The notes beneath the pieces are model-generated. The model was given only the letters and a program-made list of their open reading frames with translations. It made no database searches and was not told the DNA's origin. Both the position numbers and the translations under genes were made by a program. A stretch of DNA of 64,000 nt from Aureimonas psammosilenae (GTDB lineage Bacteria; Pseudomonadota; Alphaproteobacteria; Rhizobiales; Rhizobiaceae): NCBI RefSeq assembly GCF_009176975.1, contig NZ_WEZG01000004.1, positions 310,001-374,000 on the forward strand. Direction: 5' to 3'. Positions 11,423 to 20,563 of the stretch are shown piece by piece. How positions within the stretch are numbered: the first letter of the stretch is position 1; the number at the start of each line of letters is the position of its first letter.

Positions 11423-12232
11423 ATGGGCGTGGCAGCGCCAAGACGAATGCGGGTCATCACCATCGCCAACCAGAAGGGCGGGGTCGGCAAGACCACGACG
11501 GCGATCAATCTGGCCACCGCCCTGTCGGCGGTCGGACGATCGACGCTGCTCATCGATCTCGACCCGCAGGGCAATGCCTCGACGGGCCTCGGCATCGACA
11601 AGCAGGATCGCGAAACCTCGTCCTACGACGTGCTTCGCGAGAACGCCTCCATTGCGGAAGCCGCCATGCCGACGGCGGTGCCGAACCTGTCGGTGATCCC
11701 CTCGACGCTCGATCTTCTCGGGCTCGAAATGGAGATCGCCGGCGCGACGGGCCGCGCTTATCGCCTGCGCGATGCGCTGCATTTCCACGCCGTGGACGGG
11801 GCGCTCTTCGACTTCGTTCTCGTGGACTGCCCGCCTTCCTTGAACCTTCTGACGATCAATGCCATGGCGGCGGCCGATTCCATTCTGGTGCCCCTCCAAT
11901 GCGAGTTCTTCGCGCTGGAAGGCCTCAGCCAGTTGCTGCAGACGGTGGAGCAGGTGCGCGATACGTTGAACCCCGCGCTCGATCTCCACGGCATCGTTCT
12001 GACGATGTTCGACGGGCGCAACAATCTCGCCGCGCAGGTCGTCAACGACGTGCGCCAGGTGATGGGCGATCAGGTCTACGAGACCGTGATCCCGCGCAAT
12101 GTGCGCGTGTCCGAAGCACCGTCCTTCGGCAAGCCCGCCATTCTCTACGACATGAAATGTTCCGGCAGTCAGGCCTATATCCGCCTCGCTTCCGAGATCA
12201 TCCAGCGCGAGCGCCGGCTGGAGGTGGCATGA
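11423..12232 (+). CDS. parA: Chromosome partitioning ATPase ParA
   Basis: 269-residue Walker-type ATPase that drives segregation of ParB-bound origins. The deviant Walker A KGGVGKTTTAINLATAL is at residues 18-34, Walker A' LIDLDPQGNASTGLG follows, and FVLVDCPPSLNLLTINAM is the Walker B region. The ATG at 11423 was chosen because AGGAACAGG precedes it directly; longer in-frame extensions lack such a site. Length matches chromosomal ParA proteins (about 260-270). A second in-frame Met at residue 9 (MRVITIANQKGG) could be the true start. parB follows 43 bases downstream, and a parS site lies in the upstream gene. Confidence 0.97.
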   Translation: MGVAAPRRMRVITIANQKGGVGKTTTAINLATALSAVGRSTLLIDLDPQGNASTGLGIDKQDRETSSYDVLRENASIAEAAMPTAVPNLSVIPSTLDLLGLEMEIAGATGRAYRLRDALHFHAVDGALFDFVLVDCPPSLNLLTINAMAAADSILVPLQCEFFALEGLSQLLQTVEQVRDTLNPALDLHGIVLTMFDGRNNLAAQVVNDVRQVMGDQVYETVIPRNVRVSEAPSFGKPAILYDMKCSGSQAYIRLASEIIQRERRLEVA

Positions 12233-12275
12233 CGACCATTTCCGCCCCCGTTCCCCGCCGCCAGGAAAGCCCGAC

Positions 12276-13286
12276 ATGAACGAAGACAGATCGCGCCAGC
12301 GCCTCGGCCGCGGCCTCGCCTCGCTGATCGGCGGGGGCGACCGTCCCGTTCTGCCGCGTCCGGGCTTTGCGGCCAGCAACCCGCTTCAGGGCGTGCCCTC
12401 GCCCGTCGCCGCCATACCGGGCGAGCGCAGCGTGCCCCATGGGTCGCTGTCGCCGAACCCGCGCAATCCGCGCCGCGTCTTCAATGAGACCGACCTGTCG
12501 GAACTCTCCGCTTCCATTCGTGCCCATGGCATCGTGCAGCCGATCTTGGTGCGCCCGGTGGGTGCGGAAGGCCGCTTCGAGATCGTCGCCGGCGAGCGGC
12601 GCTGGCGCGCGGCCAAGCTCGCCGCGCTCGCCGAGGTGCCGATCGTAGTGCGCGAGATCGGCGACCGCGAAGCGCTCGAAATCGCCATCATCGAGAACGT
12701 CCAGCGCTCCGACCTCAACGCCATCGAGGAAGCGGAAGCCTACCGGATGCTGATCGAGGAGCACGACTACACGCAAGCCGATCTTGCCGACGCGCTCGGC
12801 AAAAGCCGCAGCCATGTCGCCAACACGCTGCGTCTCCTGAAGCTTCCCGAGGGCGTGAAGCACATGGTGACGGTCGGCGAGTTGTCGCCGGGCCATGCGA
12901 GAGCCGCCGTCACTGCCGCCGATCCGGAGGATTTCGCCCGGCGCGTGGCGGAAAAGGGCCTCACCGTGCGCGAAGCCGAAGCCATGGCGCGCCAGGATGC
13001 GGAAGGGTCGGGCGAGGGCGCCAAGCCTCGCGCGGGCCGCAAGCGTGGTGGCGAGGCGGGGGAGACTTCTGCGCCGGCGACGCAAGCGTCGAACCGCGAT
13101 GCGGATACCGTAGCGCTTGAAACGCTTCTCACCGACACGCTGGGCATGCCGGTTTCCATCGACCTGCCGGGCGAGGGCGGACGCCTTCGCATCGACTACG
13201 GCACCCTGGAAAAGCTCGACGAGCTTTGCCGCCTTCTGCAAAGCCTCGGGGGACGTTCGACGGGTCCCCGGATCAGGGAGCTTTGA
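12276..13286 (+). CDS. parB: Chromosome partitioning protein ParB
   Basis: 336-residue CTP-dependent DNA clamp that loads at parS. N-terminal LGRGLASLIGG (the ParA-interacting segment) is followed by the CTP-binding ParB/Srx domain with NPRNPRRVF, LSELSASIRAHGIVQPILVR and GERRWRAAK (C- and P-motifs). The central helix-turn-helix reads YTQADLADALGKSRSHVANTLRLLKL. The C-terminal dimerisation region (GRLRIDYGTLEKLDELCRLL) is preceded by a charged linker of about 45 residues. It begins with ATG at 12276 after CAGGAAAG. Its last codons may overlap the start of the following GNAT gene. Confidence 0.98.
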   Translation: MNEDRSRQRLGRGLASLIGGGDRPVLPRPGFAASNPLQGVPSPVAAIPGERSVPHGSLSPNPRNPRRVFNETDLSELSASIRAHGIVQPILVRPVGAEGRFEIVAGERRWRAAKLAALAEVPIVVREIGDREALEIAIIENVQRSDLNAIEEAEAYRMLIEEHDYTQADLADALGKSRSHVANTLRLLKLPEGVKHMVTVGELSPGHARAAVTAADPEDFARRVAEKGLTVREAEAMARQDAEGSGEGAKPRAGRKRGGEAGETSAPATQASNRDADTVALETLLTDTLGMPVSIDLPGEGGRLRIDYGTLEKLDELCRLLQSLGGRSTGPRIREL

Positions 13287-13321
13287 AAACGCCAGCCTTC
13301 GAGGATCATCTCCCCGTGGAG

Positions 13322-13930
13322 ATGCACAATCCGCCGCTGCGCGCCGGCAACTCGCCCGTACCGGCGGGTATGCTGGCGACCGTCGTCACCTGCCTCGAAA
13401 CGCGGGATCGTGAGGCGCGGCCAGAGGGCGAGTTGCCGCCCGGTCTTAGGCTCCAGCCTTTGAAAGGCGGCGATCTCTCCCTTTATCGCGCGCTCTACGA
13501 CGCGGTAGGCGCGGATTGGCTTTGGGTGTCGCGCCTCTTCATGGGCGACGACGCCTTGCGCGCCCATCTCGACCATCCCGCCACGCAAGCGCAGATGCTG
13601 GTGGACGGCCAAACGCCGATCGGCCTCGTGGAACTCGACTTCGCCAGCCCAAGCGACTGCGAGGTGGTGTATTTCGGCCTCGTTGCGTCCGCCACCGGGC
13701 GGCGTTTGGGTCCCGCCCTCATGGCGAAGGTGTTGGATCTCGCCTGGGCCCGGCCGGTGGAGCGGGTCTGGCTCCATACCTGCCATCTCGATCATCCGGC
13801 GGCGCTGTCCTTTTATCGCCGTATGGGCTTCTCGCCCTTCGCCACTTACGTCGAGGTTCTGCCGGACCCGCGCTTGAAAAGCCTTCTGCCGCGCGAGGCC
13901 GCGCCTCATGTGCCGTTGATCGAAGGCTGA
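13322..13930 (+). CDS. GNAT family N-acetyltransferase
   Basis: About 202 residues with a GCN5-type acetyltransferase fold. The acetyl-CoA loop region is seen as VYFGLVASATGRRLGPALM, and VWLHTCHLDHPAALSFYRRMGFSPF is the C-terminal beta-alpha part typical of GNATs that act on small molecules or protein termini. The preceding PPLRAGNSPVPAG...VVTCLE segment is a conserved N-terminal extension. The start is uncertain: ATG at 13322, or a TTG at 13283 overlapping the parB stop (TTGA) behind AGGGAG, which would add 13 residues and couple translation to parB. Substrate unknown. Confidence 0.8.
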   Translation: MHNPPLRAGNSPVPAGMLATVVTCLETRDREARPEGELPPGLRLQPLKGGDLSLYRALYDAVGADWLWVSRLFMGDDALRAHLDHPATQAQMLVDGQTPIGLVELDFASPSDCEVVYFGLVASATGRRLGPALMAKVLDLAWARPVERVWLHTCHLDHPAALSFYRRMGFSPFATYVEVLPDPRLKSLLPREAAPHVPLIEG

Positions 13931-13946
13931 TCGGCTTGGGGCGCTT

Positions 13947-15107
13947 TCAACGAGCGCCGAGCATCCCCAGCACCATCCCGACGATCGCCGAGCCGAGGAC
14001 GATGATCCAGGGCGGGCATTTGAAGGCCGTCAGGAGGACGAAGCCGGCAAGGGCGAGGGCGAAGTCTCTCGGAAGATGGATCGCGCTCGTCCAAACGGGA
14101 TCGTAGAGGGCCGCGCCCAGAATGCCGACCACGGCCGCGTTCGCGCCGCGCATCGCGGCCTGCACTGTGGGTCTGGCACGCAAGCTCCCCCAGAAGGGCA
14201 GGGCCGCCGTCACGAGAAGAAGGCCGGGCAGGAAGATCGCCGCAAGCGCGATCATGCCGCCGAGGAGGCCGTTCGGGGCCGTTGGCATTGCCGCGCCGAG
14301 ATAGGCGGCGAAGGTGAAAAGGGGGCCTGGAACGGCTTGGGCGAGGCCGTATCCGGCGAGAAACGTCGCGGGATCGATCCAGCCGGGCTCCACCACGGAG
14401 GCCTGAAGGAGCGGCAGCACGACATGCCCGCCGCCGAAGACCAACGCGCCGGAGCGATAGAAAGCCTCGAACAGCGCCGCGCCTGAAGCGGCGAGAAGCG
14501 GCAAAGCGAACAGGAGCGCGAAGAACAAGAGGAGGGCCGCGAGGCCGACCGTTCGCGTCACCGGAACGGGGAGATGAGCGTTTGCCGATAGCGCCGTGCC
14601 CCGGCAAAGCCAAAGGCCCGCCAGGGCTCCCAGCGCGATGCTCGCCACTTGGCCGAAGGGGCCGGGAAGGAACACGGCGATCAGAACCGCGATGAACGCG
14701 ATTCCGGCACGGGGCCTGTCGGGGGTGAGGGTCCGCGCCATGCCCCACACCGCCTGCGCCACCACCGCGACGGCCACGAGTTTCAGCCCATGAAGAAGCC
14801 CCGCGCCGACCGGCCCCTCCAGAACCGCAGCGCTTGAGGCAAAGGCGACCAGAAGAAGAGCGGAAGGAAGCGTAAAGGCGCACCAGGCCGCAAGAGCGCC
14901 GAGCGGCCCGCCCCGAATGAGACCGAGCGCGAAGCCGACCTGGCTGGACGCGGGGCCCGGCAGGAACTGGCAGAGAGCGACGAGATCGCCATAGGTCGCC
15001 TCGTCCACCCAGCGGCGGCGGATCACCAGCTCGTCGCGGAAATAACCGAGATGAGCGATCGGACCGCCGAAGGAGGTGAAGCCGAGCTTCAAAAAGGCGC
15101 GGAACAC
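13947..15107 (-). CDS. chrA: ChrA-type chromate efflux transporter
   Basis: 386-residue membrane protein of the CHR family with two homologous halves. The first half opens FLKLGFTSFGGPIAHLGYFRDELV and has LCQFLPGPASSQVGFALG; the second half repeats the pattern in FEAFYRSGALVFGGGHVVLPLL and ATFLAGYGLAQAVPGPLFTFAAYLG. This duplication and the F-GGP and PGP motifs are diagnostic. About ten hydrophobic segments are visible. Family members export chromate in exchange for protons, but many are only annotated by homology. It is a single gene, facing the GNAT gene and 170 bases from the leuS-lptE-holA unit. Confidence 0.92.
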   Translation of the reverse strand: MFRAFLKLGFTSFGGPIAHLGYFRDELVIRRRWVDEATYGDLVALCQFLPGPASSQVGFALGLIRGGPLGALAAWCAFTLPSALLLVAFASSAAVLEGPVGAGLLHGLKLVAVAVVAQAVWGMARTLTPDRPRAGIAFIAVLIAVFLPGPFGQVASIALGALAGLWLCRGTALSANAHLPVPVTRTVGLAALLLFFALLFALPLLAASGAALFEAFYRSGALVFGGGHVVLPLLQASVVEPGWIDPATFLAGYGLAQAVPGPLFTFAAYLGAAMPTAPNGLLGGMIALAAIFLPGLLLVTAALPFWGSLRARPTVQAAMRGANAAVVGILGAALYDPVWTSAIHLPRDFALALAGFVLLTAFKCPPWIIVLGSAIVGMVLGMLGAR

Positions 15108-15278
15108 GTCGCCAGCTCCCGAGGTGGAGCGGGCCGGCAGGCTTTGGTCTGGGGACGGCGTGGTCAGGACGATCGCTCGCGACGAGAAGGCATCCGGCGG
15201 ATCATATCGCAGTTTCGTGACAGGACGCCGGGGCCGCGAAACTGCCCTTCGGAGGCGGGCACTCCAACCCGCCCGCCT

Positions 15279-16334
15279 TCAGCGCTTGCCGCCACGCAGC
15301 CGAGCGCGCGCTGCTTCCACGGCCAGATCGGTCAGGAGCTTGGCGGTGACGGCTTGTGCCAGCGCGCCTTCCTTGCGCCCCGTGAGGATCGCGGCTTCGA
15401 TGCGGATCAGCGCTTCCGGCAGGCTGGCCAGCGTCCAGGCGCCGAGCGCGGCCTCCATCGCGGCTTTGCGGCGAAAGTTCGGGCGGCGCGCTTCTACCGC
15501 GCGCGTCACGCTTTCGCCGTGGCGCTCGACGCGCTCGCGCATCAGGAGAAGCGCGTGGAAATGGCGCAGCACCGCGCCTTGAAGGGCGAAGGGCTGGGTG
15601 CCGGACGACAGGAGGCGTTCCACGAGTTCGGGCAGGCGCTTCACCTCGCCCGATGCCGCCGCATCCACCGCTTCGTCCAGCGTTTCGGCCGACACGTCGC
15701 CGACAACGGCCTCGACATCGGCGACGCTCACCTCCTCCTGCCCCATGCAGTAGAGCACGAGCTTCCTGACCTCGCCACGCGAGGCGAGGCGGTTGGCCCC
15801 GAGGCGCTCTTTCAGGACCTCGCGCGCGTCGCGGCCAATCCTCAAGGAAGCGTCCTTCATTTCCGCGTCGATCATCGCGTCAAGCGCGCGGCCCTCGTCC
15901 GGGTAGCAGGGAAGGGCGATGGCAGCGCGGGCCTTCTCGACCGCCGCCCTGAGGGAAGAGGAGGGCTTCAGGTCGCCGGCTTCCAGAACCACCGTCACGT
16001 CCGGCGGCGGCTGGTTGCCGAGTTCCGCCACCGCCGCCGATAAGGCGCGATAGCTGCCGCCGCCCGCGCCGCGCACCCGCACGAGGCGGCGGCCGCCGAA
16101 CATCGACACGGTGCGCGCTTCGTCATGAAGGCGGCCCGCATCCTTTTCCACTTCGTCGGCCGACAGGCTGACGGTGGCGAAGGGGTCGGACAGGTCGGCG
16201 CCGGACAGGCTCGCGACGCGCGCCGCGCGCTCCGACACGAGGCCGGCATCCGGCCCGTAAAGGAGCACGATCGGAAAGCTCGTGTCGGGCCGCGACAGAA
16301 AGGCCTCGACCTCGCCCGCCTTGCGCTGCGCCAC
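15279..16334 (-). CDS. holA: DNA polymerase III subunit delta
   Basis: 351-residue clamp-loader subunit that opens the beta clamp. The N-terminal region contains FPIVLLYGPDAGLVSERAARV (AAA-like fold without an active Walker A), the middle LEAGDLKPSSSLRAAVEKARAA, and the C-terminal collar region LPELVERLLSSGTQPFALQGAVLRHFHALLLMRERV. These are typical of HolA. It is the last gene of a minus-strand unit: lptE ends six bases upstream of its ATG, and lptE in turn overlaps the end of leuS. The leuS-lptE-holA order is conserved in Hyphomicrobiales. Confidence 0.95.
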   Translation of the reverse strand: MAQRKAGEVEAFLSRPDTSFPIVLLYGPDAGLVSERAARVASLSGADLSDPFATVSLSADEVEKDAGRLHDEARTVSMFGGRRLVRVRGAGGGSYRALSAAVAELGNQPPPDVTVVLEAGDLKPSSSLRAAVEKARAAIALPCYPDEGRALDAMIDAEMKDASLRIGRDAREVLKERLGANRLASRGEVRKLVLYCMGQEEVSVADVEAVVGDVSAETLDEAVDAAASGEVKRLPELVERLLSSGTQPFALQGAVLRHFHALLLMRERVERHGESVTRAVEARRPNFRRKAAMEAALGAWTLASLPEALIRIEAAILTGRKEGALAQAVTAKLLTDLAVEAARARLRGGKR

Positions 16335-16340
16335 GGGTGC

Positions 16341-16931
16341 TTAAGACTTGCCGGCGGGCGCGGAAGCCAGAAGGTTCGGCAGGTCCTTGCGGATCGCCGA
16401 CAGGGCCACGAGGCGGATCTGGTCGGCGACGTCCTTGCCGGCCCGCTCCTGCGCGTCGCGGAAGGCGCGCGTGGCGGCGAAAAGCTGGCGGTTGCGGTCG
16501 AAGGGCGCGTTGGCGAAGCGCGAGCCTGTCGTGATCACCTTGCCGTCCGTGGTGCGCGTCACCGAGTAGTTGGCGACGAGACGGTAGATGCTGGCCGCCG
16601 GAATGCCGGTGCCCTGCTGGATCGACACGACCGATTCCGTGCCCGCCGCCGTCACGACGATGCGGTAAAGCGGCGCGGACGGCGTGTCGCCGCCGTTGAA
16701 GCCGAAGAGAAGCGTGTTGCGGACGATCTGCGTGGTGCGGTCGGACACCGGCGCGACGTCGATCCGGCCCTTCAGGTCGGCGATGGCGGGCGCGGGCGCG
16801 CCGCCGAGGCTGAGGCCTTCGCCCTGCCCGTAGAGCGGCCTGACGTTGCAGGCGGAAACCAGCGGCAAGGCGAGAGCCAAAAGGCCGAGCGCGAGGGGGC
16901 GCAGACGCGGCCGGCGGTCAGAGAACGACAT
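16341..16931 (-). CDS. lptE: LPS assembly lipoprotein LptE
   Basis: 196-residue outer-membrane lipoprotein that plugs LptD during lipopolysaccharide insertion. The signal peptide [18 protein letters not shown] ends in a lipobox (LVSAC, Cys at residue 28) followed by NVRPLYGQG, the usual alphaproteobacterial LptE sequence. The body is a mixed alpha/beta domain with [25 protein letters not shown] and [19 protein letters not shown]. It overlaps the 3' end of leuS by 14 bases, so translation is probably coupled. Annotation as LptE rests on position and these motifs, since the family is weakly conserved. Confidence 0.9.
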   Translation of the reverse strand: MSFSDRRPRLRPLALGLLALALPLVSACNVRPLYGQGEGLSLGGAPAPAIADLKGRIDVAPVSDRTTQIVRNTLLFGFNGGDTPSAPLYRIVVTAAGTESVVSIQQGTGIPAASIYRLVANYSVTRTTDGKVITTGSRFANAPFDRNRQLFAATRAFRDAQERAGKDVADQIRLVALSAIRKDLPNLLASAPAGKS

Positions 16932-19566
16932 TCACGATCCTTCCCGGAACCACCACGATACGCTTGGGTGTCTGGCCGTCCAGGGCCGCCACCACGACAT
17001 CGAGCGCCATCACGGCCGCCTCGATCTCAGGTTTGCCGGCCTTGGCCGACACCGTCAAGTCGCCGCGCTTCTTGCCGTTGATCTGGACGGGAAGCGTGAT
17101 CTCGTCGTCCACCAGAAGCTGCGGGTCGGCTTCCGGCCAGCGCGCCTCGGCAACGAGTCCCGTTTCTCCGAGCTGCCCCCAAGCGCTTTCCGCCAGATGC
17201 GGCATCATCGGCGCAAGGAGGCGTACGAGGAAGGACAGAGCCTCGCGCGACGCCGCGGCCATTGCCGGCGACGCGGGGAAGGCGGCATCCGAGAAGGCCG
17301 AGGACAAGGCGTTGACGAATTCGTAGAGCCGCGCGACGGCCTTGTTGAAGGCGAGGCGCTCGATATCGTCGGACACGCCGGCGACCGTCTTGTGGGCGAG
17401 GCGGCGAATGGCGTTGGCCGCAGCATCGTCGCTCGCCGCAGTCGCGCCGGCATCCTTGAGCTTCGGCGCGGCTTCCGCCACGAGGCGCCAGACACGCTGC
17501 ACGAAGCGGTGCGCGCCTTCCGCCCCTGCTTCCGTCCAGATCACGTCGCGTTCGGGCGGCGAGTCGGACAGAACGAACCAGCGCGCCGTGTCGGCTCCGT
17601 AGGAGGCGATGATGTCGTCCGGGTCCACGACGTTCTTCTTGGACTTCGACATCTTCTCGATCGGACCGATCTCGACCGCCGAGTTGTCGGACAGACGCAC
17701 GGCATGGCGGCCCGCGCCTTCGCCGAGGATCTTCACCTCGGAAGGCTCGATCCACTTGCCGTCCTGCCGGTAGGTCTCGTGAACCACCATGCCTTGCGTG
17801 AAGAGGCCCTTGAAGGGCTCGTCGAGGCTCAAGTGTCCGGTGTCGCGCATCGCGCGCACGAAGAAGCGCGAATAAAGGAGGTGCAGGATCGCGTGCTCGA
17901 TGCCGCCGATATACTGGTCCACCGGTAGCCAGGCATCGGCGACAGCCGGCACGGTCGGCGTGGGCGCGTGCGGGCTCGTGAAGCGCGCGAAGTACCAGGA
18001 CGAGTCCACGAACGTGTCCATCGTGTCGGTTTCGCGCCGGGCCGCACCGCCGCATCGGGGGCAGGTCGCATGTCTCCAGGTGGGATGGCGGTCGAGCGGA
18101 TTGCCGGGCTTGTCGAAGTCGATGTCGTCCGGAAGCCGGACGGGCAGGTTTTCGCGCGCTTCCGGCACGATGCCGCAAGTCTCGCAATGGAGCACCGGGA
18201 TCGGGCAGCCCCAATAGCGCTGGCGCGACAGGCCCCAATCGCGCAGCCGGAAATTCACCTTCCGCTCGGCTTGCGGGCTTCCGCCGAGATCGGTGTTTTC
18301 CAGGCGCTTGGCCACTTCCGCGAAGGCGGCTTGCGGCGACAAGCCGTCGAGAAAACGCGAATTGATCATCGAGCCGTCGCCATCATAGGCGACATCGTCC
18401 ACCGTGAAGTCGGACGGGCTCGTGTCGAGCGGCAAAACTACTGGCAGAACCGGCAGGTCGTAGGCCCGCGCGAAGTCGAGGTCGCGCTGGTCGTGCGCCG
18501 GGCAGCCGAAGATCGCGCCCGTGCCGTATTCCATCAACACGAAGTTCGCGACGTAAACCGGCAGCGTCCAGGACGGGTCGAGCGGATGGACGGCGCGGAT
18601 GCCGGTGTCGAAGCCCCGCTTTTCGGCGGTCTCGATCTCAGCCGCCGAGGTGCCGCCATGGCGCAGCTCGGCGATGAAGTTCGCCAGCTCCGGGTTGTTC
18701 CCGGCCGCAGCCTTGGCCAGCGGATGGTCGGCCGCGAGCGCCAGGAAGGAGGCGCCGAACAGCGTGTCGGGGCGCGTGGTGAAGACGGTAAGCGTATCGG
18801 ATGGCTCGGCCATAGCGATCTTGGCCTTGGCGAACGTTTCGTTCTTCTCCAGCGCCCAGCGCAGGGAAAGGCCTTCGGAGCGGCCGATCCAGTTGCGCTG
18901 CATCAGCCGCACCTTTTCCGGCCAGCCGGGCAGGCGGTCGTCCAAGGCCTGCAGCAGGTCTTCGGCGTAAGTCGTGATGCGGAAGAACCATTGCGTCAGG
19001 TCGCGCTGTTCCACGAGCGCGCCCGAGCGCCAGCCGCGCCCGTCGATCACCTGCTCGTTGGCGAGGACCGTCATGTCCACCGGGTCCCAGTTGACCTTGG
19101 CGCTGCGGCGATAAGCGAGGCCCTTGTCCAGCATGTCGAGGAAAAGGTGCTGCTGCTGCGCGTAGTATTCCGGGTCGCAGGTGGCGAACTCCCTCGACCA
19201 GTCGAGCGACAGGCCCATGGACTTCAACTGCTTCTTCATGGAAGCGATGTTGGCATAGGTCCATTCGCGCGGATGGACCTTGTTCTGCATGGCCGCGTTC
19301 TCGGCCGGCATGCCGAAGGCGTCCCAGCCCATGGGATGGAGGACGGCAAAGCCCTTGGCGCGCTTGTAGCGGGCGACGACATCGCCGAGCGTATAGTTGC
19401 GCACATGCCCCATATGGATGCGTCCCGACGGATAGGGGAACATTTCCAGGACGTAGTAGGTTTCGCCCGACCCATCGCTCGCCGTTTCGAAAAGCTTCTT
19501 CTCGTCCCAGGCCTTTTGCCAGCGAGGCTCGCTTTCGCGTGGATTGTAGCGTTCGACGTTCGACAT
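16918..19566 (-). CDS. leuS: Leucyl-tRNA synthetase
   Basis: 882-residue class I aminoacyl-tRNA synthetase. It begins [20 protein letters not shown]. The HIGH motif appears as [19 protein letters not shown] near residue 48, and the KMSKS motif as [16 protein letters not shown] near residue 640. The editing (CP1) domain contains [14 protein letters not shown], and zinc-ribbon cysteines occur in [10 protein letters not shown] and [25 protein letters not shown]. The start is taken at the ATG at 19566; a GTG at 19596 would add ten residues, and neither has a strong ribosome binding site. First gene of the leuS-lptE-holA unit; the upstream side is the tandem repeat region. Confidence 0.97.
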   Translation of the reverse strand: MSNVERYNPRESEPRWQKAWDEKKLFETASDGSGETYYVLEMFPYPSGRIHMGHVRNYTLGDVVARYKRAKGFAVLHPMGWDAFGMPAENAAMQNKVHPREWTYANIASMKKQLKSMGLSLDWSREFATCDPEYYAQQQHLFLDMLDKGLAYRRSAKVNWDPVDMTVLANEQVIDGRGWRSGALVEQRDLTQWFFRITTYAEDLLQALDDRLPGWPEKVRLMQRNWIGRSEGLSLRWALEKNETFAKAKIAMAEPSDTLTVFTTRPDTLFGASFLALAADHPLAKAAAGNNPELANFIAELRHGGTSAAEIETAEKRGFDTGIRAVHPLDPSWTLPVYVANFVLMEYGTGAIFGCPAHDQRDLDFARAYDLPVLPVVLPLDTSPSDFTVDDVAYDGDGSMINSRFLDGLSPQAAFAEVAKRLENTDLGGSPQAERKVNFRLRDWGLSRQRYWGCPIPVLHCETCGIVPEARENLPVRLPDDIDFDKPGNPLDRHPTWRHATCPRCGGAARRETDTMDTFVDSSWYFARFTSPHAPTPTVPAVADAWLPVDQYIGGIEHAILHLLYSRFFVRAMRDTGHLSLDEPFKGLFTQGMVVHETYRQDGKWIEPSEVKILGEGAGRHAVRLSDNSAVEIGPIEKMSKSKKNVVDPDDIIASYGADTARWFVLSDSPPERDVIWTEAGAEGAHRFVQRVWRLVAEAAPKLKDAGATAASDDAAANAIRRLAHKTVAGVSDDIERLAFNKAVARLYEFVNALSSAFSDAAFPASPAMAAASREALSFLVRLLAPMMPHLAESAWGQLGETGLVAEARWPEADPQLLVDDEITLPVQINGKKRGDLTVSAKAGKPEIEAAVMALDVVVAALDGQTPKRIVVVPGRIVNVVL

Positions 19567-19675
19567 GCGGGGCGCTTCGATCAGAAGATTTGTCACTAAT
19601 GACTAATCTGCCGTTCAACACACCAAAGCTCGCCAAGGCAAGGGCAAGCATCGTGTGACAGGACACGGGCAGCGA

Positions 19676-19917
19676 TTTCGAGGGCGAAAGCAGGGTGCAT
19701 CGGGCCAGCGATGCCACCGGGGAGGACGGGCCACCCCGGCCAAGGCGAAGGCCTCGCCTTTGAAACGGAGATGATGAGGATGTGGCTTCTACCACTCAGC
19801 ATCATGCTCGAGGTGAAGAAGACCCGGAGACACTGGCGAGTGACGCTCCGGGTCCAATTCATGCTCTAGCAAAAGGGCGGCGGCGAAAGCCGCCGTCCAC
19901 TCCGCCAAGATAAGCCG
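19676..19917 (+). repeat. Tandem repeat unit 1
   Basis: First and most diverged unit, from the TTTCGAGGGCGAAA hairpin to CCAAGATAAGCC. Landmarks: GCATCGGGCCAGCGATGC hairpin at 19698, CCGGGG...CCCCGG hairpin, ACCCGGAG...CTCCGGGT at 19822-19853 with inner stem CACT/AGTG, and a 10-bp stem with GAAA loop at 19875-19898. Confidence 0.85.
19771..19869 (+). CDS. Short conserved reading frame in repeat unit 1 (32 codons, doubtful)
   Basis: Reads MMRMWLLPLSIMLEVKK and ends LRVQFML before TAG. It aligns without gaps with the frames in units 2 and 3 and has the same stop position. The first ATG of units 2 and 3 is ACG here. GGAG stands just upstream of the ATG cluster. Translation is unproven; it may simply overlap a structured RNA. 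Confidence 0.3.
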   Translation: MMRMWLLPLSIMLEVKKTRRHWRVTLRVQFML

Positions 19918-19981
19918 ATCCCTCGTGATTTCAAAGCGGCGAGTTGTGCGGGACGCCGTCGCCGCGATATGAGCCGTCCCG

Positions 19982-20231
19982 TTTCGAGAACGAAAGCAGG
20001 GCGCATCGGGCCAGCGATGCCACCGGGGCGGATGGGCCACCCCGGCCTTGGCGAAGGCCTCGCTCTCGAAATGGAGATGATGAGGATGTGGCTTCTACCA
20101 CTCAGCATCACGCTTGAGATGAAGAAGACCCGGAGCGGCTGGCAAGTCGTGCTCCGGGTCAGACTCGTCTTCTAGCGAAACGGGTGTCGGCCGATGCGAT
20201 CGGTCGGCATCCACTCCGCCAAGATAAGCCG
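19982..20231 (+). repeat. Tandem repeat unit 2
   Basis: Second unit, from TTTCGAGAACGAAA to CCAAGATAAGCC. Outer stem ACCCGGAGC/GCTCCGGGT at 20128-20159 with inner stem GGCT/AGTC. The hairpin after the TAG is replaced by a different sequence, 14 bp long (20182-20212), in which every position still pairs. The 60 bases before it are shared with unit 3 only. Confidence 0.85.
20071..20175 (+). CDS. Short conserved reading frame in repeat unit 2 (34 codons, doubtful)
   Basis: Reads MEMMRMWLLPLSITLEMKK, then TRSGWQVVLRVRLVF and TAG. Compared with unit 3 it has synonymous changes at several third positions and conservative replacements (S/T, L/F), and no indels or stops. An upstream in-frame ATG at 19969 would give 68 residues, also open in unit 3. 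Alternating hydrophobic residues suggest a beta strand if translated. Not recognised. Confidence 0.35.
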   Translation: MEMMRMWLLPLSITLEMKKTRSGWQVVLRVRLVF

Positions 20232-20293
20232 AACCCACGCCATTTCAAAGCGGTTGTTGTGCGGAAAGCCGTCGCCGCGATATGAGCCGTCCC

Positions 20294-20534
20294 GTTTCGA
20301 GAACGAAAGCAGGGCGCATCGGGCCAGCGATGCCACCGGGGAGGACGGGCCACCCCGGCCTCGGCGAAGGCCTCGCTCTCGAAATGGAGATGATGAGGAT
20401 GTGGTTTTTGCCACTGACCATCACGCTTGAGATGAAGAAAACCCGGAGCGGCTGGCAGGCCTCGCTCCGGGTCACATTCATCTTCTAGCGAAACGGGCGG
20501 CGGTGAAAACCGCCGTCCACTCCACCAAGATAGA
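20294..20534 (+). repeat. Tandem repeat unit 3
   Basis: Third unit, ending 30 bases before the YggS gene. Outer stem ACCCGGAGC/GCTCCGGGT at 20441-20472 with inner stem GGCT/GGCC, and a 10-bp stem with GAAA loop at 20495-20518 in which the closing pair is T-A instead of the C-G of unit 1. Confidence 0.85.
20384..20488 (+). CDS. Short conserved reading frame in repeat unit 3 (34 codons, doubtful)
   Basis: Reads MEMMRMWFLPLTITLEMKK, then TRSGWQASLRVTFIF and TAG. Same length and stop as unit 2. As with the other units, coding and RNA-structure constraints overlap, so translation needs direct evidence. Confidence 0.35.
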   Translation: MEMMRMWFLPLTITLEMKKTRSGWQASLRVTFIF

Positions 20535-20563
20535 TCATTCGTGACCTGTTTCCAAGGACGCCC

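Larger units (their letters stand above)
19676..20534 (+). ncRNA. Candidate structured RNA region: three tandem repeats with covarying hairpins
   Basis: No recognised gene fills the 967 bases between leuS and the YggS gene. The region is made of three diverged tandem units with a period of 306 and 312 bases. Each unit contains the same series of hairpins, and two stems show compensatory changes between units: the inner stem of the ACCCGGAG...CTCCGGGT hairpin, and the hairpin just after a conserved TAG. In units 1 and 3 the latter has a GAAA tetraloop on the plus strand. This suggests selection on RNA structure in plus-strand transcripts. A conserved short reading frame in the same units is an alternative or additional explanation. 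No known RNA family was recognised. Confidence 0.4.

Noticed and set aside
19597-20562. Minus-strand frames of 80-88 codons in the tandem repeats
   Set aside because: They run into each other in different frames in the three units, with Arg/Pro-rich composition; the plus-strand frame and hairpin loops fit better.
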